A stretch of DNA of 64,000 bases from assembly GCA_022828595.1 (NCBI GenBank), contig JAKGHH010000008.1, forward strand, positions 4,958,728 through 5,022,727, read 5' to 3'. Below the pieces are notes generated by a model that made no database searches, was not told the origin of the DNA, and worked only from the letters and a program-made list of their open reading frames with translations. A program made the translations under genes and the position numbers. Below, in pieces: positions 12,771-24,260 of this stretch. The DNA comes from Nelumbo lutea (Eukaryota; Streptophyta; Magnoliopsida; Proteales; Nelumbonaceae). Position 1 is the first letter of the stretch; each line of letters starts with the position of its first letter.

Positions 12771-12992
12771 GAACCTGTTTGGTTCATACGAATAGGGATT
12801 TGGAATTAGAATGGGAATGGGAATGAGTTATTTCAATTCTAGTTGTTTGGTTGGGTAAAATCAGAATCCCATTCTTTTCTTAAAAATGAAATCTTATTCT
12901 TACTGAATCTAATTCCCATTTTTATTTTTATTTGAACTAAACAAACTATAGGAATAGTTAATTTTCATTCTGACCGCAAACCAAACAGACCC
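12771..12992. mobile_element. Tourist-like MITE, GTTTGGTT family, copy 2
   Basis: The terminal repeats gaacctgtttggttc and the complement of gcaaaccaaacagaccc enclose an interior with repeated gaatggg words. TAA follows the right end, but the left flank is gaa, so the 3-bp duplication is not preserved on both sides. Confidence 0.6.
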
Positions 12993-13666
12993 TAAATTGT
13001 AGGAGTATTTTTCTTTGATGCAACGACCTGGAGCCGATTTTTTTCTTTTATTTCTGCTCGTTCACCATGAGGCCATTGAATGGAAAACACTTTACCGTGT
13101 TTATCAAAGAAAGATGAGAGCTCGTCCCCATCAAAGAAAGGAAAGCCCATGTGAAATCGTTTGCACAATCCACGCACTCTCTCTTAAAGTTGAATAGTGC
13201 TTGGGCCATGGGCTTCATTACATTGCACGACTGAACGGTCCAATCCAATCTCCCCGGACCATCCTGCCACAGTAATGTGATCTCCTTTTTTTAAAGTAGT
13301 ATTAAGGATTGTTCTTTTTTGATATTTGACATCTGAAATTTATAATAATTACTTTAAGAGGTAAGATTTCTTCTATCAATATTAACTTTAGCGGAATCAT
13401 TGAAAAGTCTCTATTGACTTTAATAATTTTTTAGATTTTCAACTAATTTCCTTACATCTACACCAACTTTCTACCTATAGACACTCTTCAAATCTGAAAC
13501 TTGTGCTTTCATGGCCCAGCTATAGCTAATCTCAACCACAAACCATTCAAATGGTGGATTGGCAAGCCATATTTGCTTTGCTATTAGTTGTTAGTTGTTT
13601 CCACTATCACACACTAGTGAGTAGCCACCACACTAAACAAAACTATGTTGTTTCTACATTATTTAC

Positions 13667-14062
13667 GGGTAAATTACAAAGATGCCTCAATACTACGGGA
13701 TCAATGACAAAATGCCCCTCTACAAAGCTCCCTCTTCATAATTCAAGGGGCATGAAATGAAATTTTGAAAATGACGAAAATGGGCAAAGTCATCTCCCTT
13801 TTGTTTGACGTTGTTGCCACTATCTCATTGACGAAGAGTTTTCAGCATGGCTATCGCTGAATATAGAAGAATCTCTAACAATACCAAAAAAAATCATTCG
13901 CATATTTTACGCCATTGTTGGAGAAGAAAGGTATTTTTATCACTGTTGCTAGAGAAGAAAGGTATTTTACGCCATTGTTGGAGAAGAAAGGTATTTTACG
14001 CCATTCTAGGGGGTTTTGTTGCAAATGAAAGTAGTACAGTATTTTTTACTTGTAATTTACCC
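13667..14062. repeat. Element bounded by GGGTAAATTACAA inverted repeats, with internal tandem repeats
   Basis: gggtaaattacaa near 13667 is matched by its complement ttgtaatttaccc near 14050. Inside, near 13900-14000, roughly 29-base units (acgccattgttggagaagaaaggta) occur about three times. Another ggtaaattacaaag start lies at 38167, so this is a dispersed family. Its transposon class is not established. Confidence 0.45.
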
Positions 14063-14322
14063 TTATTTTTTCCCCCAACAAATTGCAATATTGATCGTGG
14101 CAATTTAATCGAACAAGAGGAATGCATTGTTGCCATACAACAATACAAATGCATTTGTACTCTTTTCGAACAAGAGGAATGCTTTGTTGCCATACAACAA
14201 GAGGAATGCATTTGGAAGGAGTACAAATGCAAATATGTAGAGCGTAAAACCTTATGTGTTTTGTATTATTTTATTATATGTATTTGTTTTGTACATATTT
14301 GTATTTGTACTCTTTTCGAACC

Positions 14323-14578
14323 ATAGTTTTCAAAACTGGATGGAGGTGGCTGGTTCCTAGTTTTTCTCCAAAACCAGATTTTTGTCAAAAAAAAATGTTG
14401 ATTTGGTCAACAAACCGCTGACCAGGGTAGTTGAATCGTTCGATGGTTTTGATTATTTTTTATTTTTTAATCTTTTTGTCAAAATGGGTCAATCATTCGG
14501 TTCTAACGGTCGGACCATTTGACACAGGAACCGGATCCTTGACCAGTTCGTTGTCTAGGGTCGGTTTTAAAAATCTTA
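14323..14578. mobile_element. hAT-type MITE, CATGGTTTT family, copy 3
   Basis: It starts catagttttcaaaact and ends near ggttttaaaaatc. Size and interior (gaccagg, ggtcaa words) match the other copies. The target duplication is not resolved, so the boundaries are approximate. Confidence 0.5.
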
Positions 14579-15167
14579 TTCCAAACTGGGCCTTAGTATT
14601 TAACATAAACCTTAGGGGGAGGTTTAAGTTTCTGCTGCAACCAGTATGAACCCTACTCACAATACATTGTTGCCATACAACAGAAACATTTTCTATATTT
14701 GTATGTTTTCATTCATGGGTGATGTTCTTATACGCAGGGCTGCAAGTGAAGTGAGGAGAATGTGAGGACCATTACCATTCTGTGAGGAGAAAATTTGGAT
14801 TCCCAAATGAGTCACCATCAATTGGTGAGCTCTGATTGACTAATATATAACCCGTCTTGTTGGTTGTTGTTGGTTGCTTGTCCCAGCACCAAAATTAGGG
14901 ATGCCAGTGAATCGGGTTTAGTAAGGGTTGCCCAACATGAATTTCTTCCGACTTGAACATGTTGCTGTGGGCAGCAGAAAGAAAATTACAAAGATCTAGG
15001 GACACCTCTGCCCCAAGAATCAGCTAATTAAACTATTAAAGCATTAAGATGAAGATGAAATCCAAAATAGACTCTTTCTCTGAGATGTAGTTCCAACGGC
15101 CCACAATTTTTAAGCAGTCAGCAGCTAGTGGGATAGCTTTTTTGGCTAACTATGCTAACAACATTAA
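14579..15167. other. Intergenic DNA
   Basis: No coding or RNA feature could be supported. Confidence 0.4.
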
Positions 15168-15284
15168 CGCTACATTTGGCAAGGATTTATCTTTCTTTTT
15201 TTTAGTTAAAATTCCCTTATGAATACTAATTTTTTTTTTCAAAAAAGAGATAGATGCTTAAAATAAAAAATGCCAAATACAGTC
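15168..15284. mobile_element. Tourist-like MITE, TACATTTGGC family, copy 1 (117 bp)
   Basis: The ends cgctacatttggc and gccaaatacagtc are inverted repeats, and TAA flanks both sides (15165-15167, 15285-15287). TTA/TAA duplications are typical of PIF/Harbinger (Tourist) elements. It is related to the longer copy at 20484. Confidence 0.7.
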
Positions 15285-15623
15285 TAATAGAGATACCAAT
15301 TGATCCCACTTTAGTCAATAAAATTCGCTCCGTTGCACTCCTTGCCCACACAACAGTAGGAGATATGGCCCCCTTAATTTTTATAGGCATCAAAATTGAT
15401 TTTAATCTCTTGGTCTTGTGGAGGAAACCGCATTTGGCCATTGGACTTAGTATTGTGTCCACATGCACATGCAGTCTTGGGCTTTTTAGTCCCAAATATA
15501 CTCTTTGAATCTCAGCCAATCCTTTTCTATGATGATCTGAGGGAATTCTTTTTTGTGCTTTTGAAAATGGCACACCCAGCCTCGTTATCTCTCAAACTTT
15601 GAATTGAAATGTCTCTTAATGCA

Positions 15624-16423
15624 TGATGAGGGCGGATTTGGCCCTCCAATGACATTGTGACACCTGGCACCTCATGACAATTAGGTGCAGTCTCGTGACA
15701 ACTAGGTAGTTCACCACCATGCAGCATTTACAGGCAGTTCGCCACCATGCAACACTCAGGTAGCTTGCCACTAGGCAGCTCACCACCATGCAACACTTAC
15801 AGGTAGTTTGCCACCATACAGTCTGACACTTTACAGACAACTCGCTTCCTAATTAGACTAACCACCACATGACAACCCCGAGGAGCTCACCACCGTACCA
15901 TGCATCTTACGGGATTGACTTGTAACGACTATATTAGCTCACTCACTCCCCGATTTAGGCGGAAATGGGCAACCTTACCAGTTGGTGGCTTTATCCACAC
16001 CTAACACGAAAACAGCTCCCATTACAGCGGGAATTCAGAAACTGTTCCACCAAACACATGAGGACTCTAATATATAAAGGCCTCACCCCCAGGGGCAAAA
16101 AGAGGGGAGAAAAAAAAGGGTGATCTCTGCTCTCTAGCTCTCTCATTCTCTAATATCATTTTCAGCTCACTATTAAGTGTTGACTTAGCCATCGGAGTGT
16201 CCCCACCAGATAAGCCACCTTGGGTTCTCTGATTCAGTTCTTGCAGGCAACAGTTCCTGCCATTTACAAAGATGAGCCGATCATCTCCTACAGGGAGCAG
16301 CCGGATTACACTACACTAGGGAACTCTACTTCAGCCTCTGAGTCACCGACCACTTGGAAGCAGACGAGATGACAAGATACTAAGTCAAAAGAAAATAATA
16401 CGTGACCAGAAACCGTTACATCA
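15624..16423 (+). mobile_element. Solo LTR of a Gypsy/Tat-like retrotransposon
   Basis: An 800-bp stretch that starts TGATGAGGGCGGATTTGGCC and ends TTACATCA, so it has TG...CA ends. The start matches the complement of the right end of the LTR element at 41.4 kb. It contains a TATA box (tatataaagg, 16071-16080) followed by ttgacttagccatcggagtg. Flanks atgca (15619-15623) and atgcg (16424-16428) agree at four of five bases. No internal region or second LTR lies nearby, which suggests LTR-LTR recombination. Confidence 0.65.
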
Positions 16424-16428
16424 ATGCG

Positions 16429-17321
16429 GAAGACTATTATAAGAGTATGTGTCATTGCACGTATGCAAGTACATATCAAAGTATTAATTATAATTTGTGA
16501 TATATGAATTAATTTGTATGACTTAGACATAAATCAAGACAAGTATCTATTTATTTATTTTTTTGGGGAGGGGACAGGGGAGGGGAGGGGATGGAGTTGG
16601 GGGTTGAAGTACAAAATTTTGGACGTTCCGAATTTTTTCACCTCTTCAGGTGGGCCTTCGTAGAAAAGCCTTACCAAACGGAAACTTAGGCTTTGTGCTT
16701 GGTGACTTGCAAGTGTTCTGGCTTTAAAATGTTTTATTTTTGTAGGCAATTCATATTAAATGTTGAAAACACTCTTTGTTTTCAATTTTATTTTCCACAG
16801 CCCAAAGCTCGATAGGCAAAAGCTTATTCAAACAGAGATAGGCTCTTCAAGATTTGTGTTTCTAGAGCCTCAAATCACAAAGCCCCAATTTCAGGCGGCT
16901 TTGTGTTTTGAGTCTTATCTACAAGTGTTTTAACTTTAAATTATATATTTCAAAGGAAACACTTGAATGCGTAAAACACTTTTTTGTCACATTCTTGTTT
17001 ACCACAGCCCCAACCCAAACTCAAAAGCTGAAACCCAGAAACCCAGAAAGCCAGACTAGTCCCACAGAGGACTTTTCAGCTTTTACCCCCAAAACCTTTT
17101 TGGTTATCATGATGGCACATCACCCTCAGCTCAGGCCTCATTAAATTCACCACCACTGTGCCCTCATTTCATGCCATCCATTCCCCCACTTCTTCTCAGT
17201 TTGGAGACTTACTGCTTGGCAACAGCTCTAGCTTTCTCCAAATCTGATTTGATTTCTTTATTCAATATGTTCCATCAATGATCATATCCTGCAATTGACT
17301 GCATTGCTGATGTTGAGAGAG
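16429..17321. other. Intergenic and upstream region of the MYB gene
   Basis: A G-rich tract lies near 16565-16600, followed by AT-rich sequence. Two short ATG codons (17295, 17310) lie in frame just upstream of the conserved MYB start. No TATA box is assigned. Confidence 0.4.
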
Positions 17322-18582
17322 ATGGGTCATCATTCATGCTGCAACAAACAGAAGGTAAAGAGGGGACTGTGGTCACCTGAGGAAGATGAGAAACTGTTCA
17401 ACTACGTTTCCACCCATGGCCATGGTTGTTGGAGCTCAGTTCCAAGACTCGCCGGTAAAACACAACTAATATCCACATCTTCTCTAATGCTGCTTTACGT
17501 TAACTTATGAATGTTGAACATAGCTGCATCTCCCCACTCCCATATTGCTGATGAAAACTTTATTTGAATTTCAATTCAAATGCATTTGATTTATCTGTGT
17601 TGTTCTTTTATACATCTTTTGCTCTGTTATTTAAAAGTTCCTAACCCATCACGCTTGAAGAAACGAAATGCATTAATTCTGCTTCATTTCATGTTTCAGG
17701 CTTGCGAAGATGCGGCAAAAGTTGCAGGTTAAGATGGATTAATTACCTCAGGCCAGACTTGAAACGTGGGCACTTGTCTTCCCAGGAAACCGATCTCATA
17801 ATCCAACTCCACAGAGTTCTAGGAAACAGGTAATTAATTTGTTTATCGCTGTAATCTAATTTAATTAATCAGGGCTTGACAACTCGTACAAACTAAAATG
17901 ATGAGTGATGAGATGAGAGATCGTATACTACAGGTGGGCTCAAATTGCCAAGTACCTCCCGGGAAGAACAGATAATGAAGTGAAGAACTTCTGGAACTCG
18001 AGCATAAAGAAAAAGCTTATCACTGGTGCTACTGTTTCTGTTGACTTAACTACCCTATCAGATGTCTGGAATCCAGTTGCATCTCGTGAGGGTTTGTTGT
18101 CTCTAAATGCAAACCCAGATCCAACCGTTGCTGGCCAACAGCGTCACTTTTGTCTTCCACAACAAACAACAAAGCTAGCAAGTTATGATGATGGTGATTT
18201 TGAGCCAGACATGATCGATTACGATGTCAACTGGATAAACGTGTCACAGCCGCAGCCGCTGCAAACAGAAACAACAGATTCTTGTGACCTGATGCCGACA
18301 GAGAGTTGTGGTTATAGTATTCGTCATCATCGTGGTCATCGATATCGTTCATCGGAGAATTATCAGGATTACAGTCAGACCGATGAAGCCACAACCGCTT
18401 ACGATGGACAGCTTCTGGGATCCGAGATCCCCAACATGGACAAATGTGGACTACCATCTTCTTCTGTTTTACATGAAACTACTGAACCATTTACTGCTTT
18501 CCCTTCTTCAGCTTGTTTTCCATTTCGCTCTTACCCATGGAATCCTCAAATGCCCACCAATCAGAGGCAGTGCATTAATTGA
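17322..18582 (+). CDS. R2R3-MYB transcription factor, MYB26/MYB67-like
   Basis: Exons 17322-17454, 17700-17829 and 17934-18582 (GT-AG) give 303 residues. The start at 17322 is chosen because [18 protein letters not shown] is the conserved N-terminus; in-frame ATGs at 17295 and 17310 would add nine residues. R2 spans about 14-61 with its three Trp residues, ending [16 protein letters not shown]3 follows with [19 protein letters not shown] and [11 protein letters not shown]. The intron in R2 after LAG and the one in R3 after LGN(R) are at the usual R2R3-MYB positions. The C-terminus is acidic and rich in Ser, Thr and Gln, without an EAR motif that I can see. MYB26 in Arabidopsis controls anther secondary thickening; the same role here is an inference. 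R2 has LRRCG where most relatives have LQRCG. Confidence 0.9.
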
Positions 18583-20483
18583 CGGAACTATACCAGCATC
18601 ATTATCAGTATGAACCTTCCTACTCCTAGTCCTAGTCTAGCATCGATCAGACTGGGTTCCAGAGGTTCGATCGGCTTGGTTGCTTAATTTTCTCATCATG
18701 TGTGCACTTGTCCCCCCTCCCAGACAAAAAAAAAAAGTATTAATGGATGTGAATTTAAAGCTTCATTAATACAAATATTTGTGGGTTTCATCGATATTGC
18801 TTCTCAAAAAGCTTCATTGAGAAGTTGCAGAAAAAGGTTTCCTTTCTACATGCATGTTTGCAATCAACCATATATTTGTATATTGAAAACTTTTAGATTC
18901 TTTCTTTTTTCTATTTTTTTTTTGAATGAACTGATTTTTATTGGAGAAATTTGCAACCTTCGATTGCCCTTGGATGCACTGATTTTTATTGGCTTATAGC
19001 GTACAACCGGTTTGGGCTTTTTGTGAAAACTTGAATTAACTAGGCCCAAAGGCTTGAGTACGAAATAGTGTAAAATGCCAGCTTGGGCCAATCTGTTGAA
19101 CCCTGCAAATACAGATTCTGAATATCCTTGCAATACAGAAGTTAGTAACAGGTGGGGCTAAGACATTTGTACCCATCCTCCAATATAAAATCAAGAGGAT
19201 ATTAATATGATCCAAGGAAGCAGTTTGAGACGGGATTTTCTCAAAAATTAAGTTGTGTCTCAGAGCTGAATTGGAAGCCCATATTTATAATATTTATAAT
19301 GGGACTTCCATCACTCAACGGTACAAAAATAAATAAGGGAAAACTCTTATTATCCAAGATTATTCTAACCACGTAGGCTCTTTCTGCCCCTTGGATCAAG
19401 GGACAATTGTCCCACAAGTAGGATTAGTTGCCCAGATTTTCTCAACTATCTTGCCAAACTTTGACCACACCAAATAAGAGTCTTGCTGATATGGCATCAG
19501 TTTGATTATCTATAAATGGGCCAAGAAAAGGAGACTAGTCAAAGATATTTATCCATTGGTGTAGGCTATACCATCAGCCGTAGGATTTGTCCATACACCA
19601 AGGTTATTCTGAATCGAGGTCATCTGACCACTCAGATCAACACAATCTAAACTGCACCCTTCTGGATGGGAGAGAGCTTTGGCTCCTATTAAATTGTACA
19701 TACAATCACCTTTCCAGGGTGGATTTAACACCACTTCCGCAGGCATTCACAAATTCTCACGAAAAAAATAAGGGAGATGTGGATTTATCATCTATCGTTA
19801 GAACTTAGAATCGAAACGAAATCCATGGTTTGGGAAAAAAATAAGGGAGGCGTGGATTTATCATTCACCGTTCTATTCAGATTTGGGACCAAAAAAGTCA
19901 TTCTAATCCGAAACGAATCCGTGGTTTCTTTCAACCAAACGTGATTCTCATCATATAATTGTTAGAATCCAAAAAATCGATTCTGCGGAGTGATGCCAAA
20001 CGGGACCTTACTTGCTGTAGGTTGTCAATAGTATTTCATATACTGCTACTGCTATCCCCCGCGCCTGCGGTTTTATATATCCCTTCATTATACATCAGCA
20101 TGCCCATGATCGGTGCAACTGACGAGCAGGTGATCCCGAATACATTAATGGGTATGAGAGACGGATAGAATATCTCCCTAACTTATGTGTTATTATTTTA
20201 TGAGAGATATTTTCAATACCTGGGAATCTTTCAATTCATAATAGAGAGGTGTGACGGTAATTCATAACAGATAGAGACTGAGTAGGAAAAGTGAATAGGA
20301 AATCCCGTTTATGAGAACTCATGGTCCTGACTCCTGACCCATTTTGCTATATATGAGTAGGACAGGATATGGTCCCAACACCTAAGCCACTGTGTGCAGC
20401 GTCCCCATAAGCAAAGGCAAACCAACTTTTCTTCCTTGTGGTTGGGTGAAAAAGAAAGGAAAAACAGCAATGATACAGAATTA
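18583..20483. other. Intergenic DNA downstream of the MYB gene
   Basis: The first few hundred bases are probably MYB 3' UTR. Phrases such as aagggag[ac][tc]gtggatttatcat recur near 19769 and 19845, a local duplication. No exon or RNA gene is supported. Confidence 0.4.
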
Positions 20484-20791
20484 GGTTGCATTTGACATTC
20501 CTTATTTTAAGGATCTATCTCCCTTTTGCAATTAAAATGCCCCTATGAAAATGAATTTGGTTTCAGTCAGGACAAAATCCGTTCGAGCAGCCTTTATAAC
20601 CTTGCATCGAGAATATTTCCTTGCTTATGTGATTTATTTTATGGGAAGATATTCCGAATGCAAGATTGCAAAAGGCGGTTGGAACAGTATGAACACGGAC
20701 TTGCACCGACAGAAGCCGATCTCTATAAAAATTGAATTTTTAACAGCCAAATGGAGATAAATCCTTAAAATAAGGAATGCCAAATACAGCC
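20484..20791. mobile_element. Tourist-like MITE, TACATTTGGC family, copy 2 (308 bp)
   Basis: Long imperfect terminal repeats: ggttgcatttgacattcc on the left and the complement ggctgtatttggcattcc on the right, extending over about 40 bases. TTA flanks both ends (20481-20483, 20792-20794), as expected of PIF/Harbinger-type MITEs. It is non-coding. Confidence 0.8.
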
Positions 20792-21600
20792 TTAACGTGC
20801 AAGTTGGGTGGGCCCAACTTGAGTATGTACTGACCCAGCCCACAACTTTGTTCGGTCTAGATTTGGATTCCTGGCCATCAGGTTGGGCCTAAGTGCCCAA
20901 GACTTCAAATTTTTTCAAGTTGAGCCCGACAATTAGTAAAACCTTATTATATCAACCTGAGCCCAGCCCGACTATATATATTCATAAATACATAAATAGA
21001 TGGTTTTGACTTTTCACGACGCAACGCACATACATTCACACTCGTCTGGAAGAAAAGTCAAAACTAACTTAATTTTGGCTCCAAACAAACAAGACCTTTT
21101 TCACCCTGCAACTCTCTCCCCATAGATGCTCGACCATTTTTGTATTTGTCGTCGTTCAAGCTCTATAATCTACTTCTTATTACCAAAATAAAATAAAAAA
21201 GCTCTATACTCTATTTCGTAATTCGTAGCAAATATTTTAGGACCGAAATAAATACAGTGGGTGTCCACCAAAACAAACACGTACGAGGTTTGGGACCCCC
21301 AACTAAAGTACCACGCAAAATGAGAGGCGGATGACTGAACACGTCACCGTTGACCAAAAACACCAGCTCCCAAAGCATATCCTTAATTAATGGAGCCCGG
21401 CTCACAGCCTGGCGCCTCAAAATGCCCTCACAAAATGTGAAGTGGAGGAGCCTAACAGTCGTTAGGCCTCCATTCCGTTGGTCCCCCTCCCACCCCACCC
21501 CACCCCACCCCACTCAAGTCCTATTCGGCACTTTCTAGTATTTTCCCGCTTAAAGCCTTTGTCTGTCTTCTTTTCTCTTCAGCAACGAAAGAATGAAACC
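20792..21600. other. Intergenic DNA with a CCCCA-rich simple repeat
   Basis: No gene is seen. A short run of cacccc units lies at about 21490-21513, just before the kinase pseudogene. Confidence 0.4.
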
Positions 21601-21638
21601 CTAATGCCCTCCACCAGTTGTATTGCTTTCTCCAGTAG

Positions 21639-22470
21639 TTGGCGATCTCACCGGTGAGAATAGATTCCGATGACAATACCCTATGGTCATCGATGAAACG
21701 AGACTCCAGCAATTCTGCTTATTTTTCCTCTTGCCCAAATTCTCATCCCCGCTCAACTACAACATCAGTCCATTCAGCATCTACGCCTATGCTAAATTCA
21801 ACAACCTACAACTCTCGTTCTTGTTGAGATAGTAGTTCTCATATGGAAATAGAACCTCTAGAAGAATTAAATGTGAATCCTCAACCTGTTACTCGAGGAG
21901 ATTTCATGTATCCACCATCTTTTATGCTTAAGCGCAGTAGTAATATGTTAGCAGACCAGACAGCTGTTTCAACCAAAGCGATTGCCTCTGCATTTGGGAC
22001 TACAGGAGTTACTAATCAGGGACTGTTAAAGGGGCAGAATGCCTATTATTTGAAGCAACATGAAAGGTTAGCTGATGGAAATGCTGACCATGCAAAAGCA
22101 CCTTCCCATATGGATGATGAAATAGCTTAAGTCTTCAAATCAGGTTTCTGATATACAATCACATGATCCATCAACCAATAACTCATCTTCAAATATGAAA
22201 TAGGAGCCTCTAAATTAGAAAAACCAGAGAAGGTTGTAAGTGGTAAGGGGACATCTAGCACTCGTAAAAGGAATTTATGATCTTGACTTATTCTTTAAAA
22301 TTAATGGCAATTTCTACCAGAAGCTTGGAAAGATTGGGAGTGGAGGAAGCTTAAAGGTCATGATTATTCTATTGCATATGAACTTTTTTCAGGAGATTCA
22401 ACATCCAAAGAAGCTAAAGGGAAAGAACAACATCGTACAACTTATTGACTATGAGATACAAAACTTCTAA
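21639..22470 (+). pseudogene. MPS1/TTK-like protein kinase pseudogene fragment
   Basis: Open segments at 21639-21827 and 21843-22130, then 22240-22470, are separated by stops and frame changes. The last part reads FFKINGNFYQKLGKIGSGGS, which resembles the start of the MPS1/TTK kinase domain with its glycine loop. Another frame of the next bases reads LKGHDYSIAYELFQEI, followed by KKLKGKNNIVQLIDYE, also typical of this kinase. About 20 residues that should lie between GSGGS and LKG, including the ATP-binding Lys region, are missing. The copy stops before the catalytic loop. No clear splice sites interrupt it, which suggests a retrocopy, though that is an inference. MPS1 is a spindle-checkpoint kinase; this copy cannot encode one. 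Confidence 0.7.
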
Positions 22471-23242
22471 TCAAACACTATGCCTCTCAATTAAGTCTCT
22501 GGTTAACGCAATAACAGTTATACATTAGAAAAGATTTTGTTGTTGAGTCACTTCTAGCTTTTCATCAAACTAATAGAAAATAACCCAAGAGAAAGCTGAT
22601 AACTCAAGAGCAGTTGTTCATGAACTAGTAATTATGCAATACTAAGAAGATGAACAAATGCTTAGCAGTTGTTCATGAACTAGTAAAAAATACAATCTAT
22701 AAGCAAACTAATTGTTCATAACGTTAAAATAGTCATTCGAACTACGAGAGATTATAATCACTCGAATTAGAAGTTTTGGCTTCATGAATCAAGTAAAAAT
22801 CAATCCAATAAGAATTCGAATTTTTTGAAAGGGAAAAAAATGAAATGGGAAAAATCCTGAACTTGGTAATGATCATCGATGTCATAGCCTGCATGTGAAA
22901 AAAAATAAAAAACCCCAATGGAGGAATCCCTCGTACTATCGCCGGAATCTATTCTGGCCGATGAGATCGCTGGCTTTGGGGGAGAGCACTACAAACGACG
23001 GAGGGCGCTAGGGTTTCATTCTTTCGTTGCCGCTTGCCGTAGAGAAAAGAGGAGAGGCAAGGGCTTTGAGCGAGAATAGAATTGAAAATTAGAAAGTGCC
23101 GAATAAGGCTTGGGGGTGGGGGGAGGGGGCTAACGGAAATGGAGGCTCCTCCGCTTGTGTATAGAGTGTTCACATGGGCTTAGGGACACATGGCATCCTT
23201 ACGTTTTGTGAGGATGTTTCGAGGCGTCAGGCTGCGTGGTGG
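22471..23242. other. Intergenic DNA
   Basis: AT-rich. The phrase gcagttgttcatgaactagta occurs near 22611 and again near 22665, a short direct repeat. No gene is supported. Confidence 0.4.
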
Positions 23243-23403
23243 GATCTGCTCCTCACAAATAGGCGCCTCACATACACATCCACCGTGCATTGAGAACACC
23301 TCCCGTGAATGATAATAAATAACTACAAGAGATGTACCTAATGAATGATAGGATGTGTGTGTGAGGCGCTTGTCCGGTCTCTCAGGCTGCGAGGAACAGA
23401 TCC
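23243..23403. mobile_element. Foldback MITE, GATCTGCTCCTCAC family, copy 1
   Basis: The left arm ggatctgctcctcac...gcgcctcacatacacatcc pairs with the complement of the right arm ggatgtgtgtgtgaggcgc...gaggaacagatcc. The whole piece folds on itself. It is related to the element at 26568. The target duplication is not resolved. Confidence 0.6.
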
Positions 23404-24029
23404 AGACTCTAAATAATGAACTCCGGTTAGCCACTGCCACGGTGCCACCTATGACCTAACCATTTATGCCCATTCTTTAAAACAGATTTTGGATGATGTG
23501 GCCACCTCCAACTGACAGGTAATTCGGTCACAATAACGTAACCATGACTCTGATAGCCACGTGTTAAGATTATGTTTTTAATAACATGCTCCTGCATGTG
23601 TGCATAGCCATGGGCAACTGTGACGATCATCTTCATCTTGTGTTAGTTAGAGTTTGTTTGGTCATAACTCTGTATACATACGCTATGTATAGTAATAGTA
23701 TATACAATTAATTAAACTAAATAATAAAATAGCACCGACAAATACACGAAAAAGAAAAGGGATCACATAACACAATGACATCCATCCTAAACCTCTGACG
23801 AACGAAACGACAACCGCGTCCCGTTGGCGGGGAAGGTTGAAGAGAGACGACGTGATCAACGATTCACCAAATCGACGGTGGTGATTGATCAAGTGCAGCA
23901 CCCATTTTTGCCTGCGATGTAGCCGAGGTCAGCGTAATGCGACAATCACCATTCCATCAACATCCATCTTCTGGTTTTTGGTGTTTCAGTCGTCGCACAC
24001 TCCCGTAGCTCATCACAGTATCATACCTC

Positions 24030-24061
<32 letters not shown>

Positions 24062-24260
24062 CCCAATTTCGTTCGTCGGTCCTCATTCGTGGCCGTTTCC
24101 CTCTTTTGATTTCTCCTTGTCCGTTCTCTTCTGTGCCTGCCCCCATGGCTTCCTCCTCTTCCTCTTTGTTCTTCTCTTCTCTCTGTCTCTGCCGATCCCA
24201 ATCCACGTTGTTTTCTCTCAAGTAATCTCAGTCGTTTCCTTCTCTCTCTGTACCCCTTCC
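23404..24260 (+). promoter_or_regulatory. Upstream region and 5' leader of the NPR gene
   Basis: A (CT)n microsatellite of about 30 bases lies at 24031-24061, in the likely 5' leader. A reading frame without ATG continues upstream of 24261, but its residues are hydrophobic and not NPR-like, so translation is taken to start at 24261. No TATA box is assigned. Confidence 0.4.

Noticed and set aside
24117..24260. N-terminal extension of the NPR protein upstream of the ATG
   Set aside because: The extension has no ATG, is hydrophobic, and is absent from the family; the conserved start is [10 protein letters not shown] at 24261.
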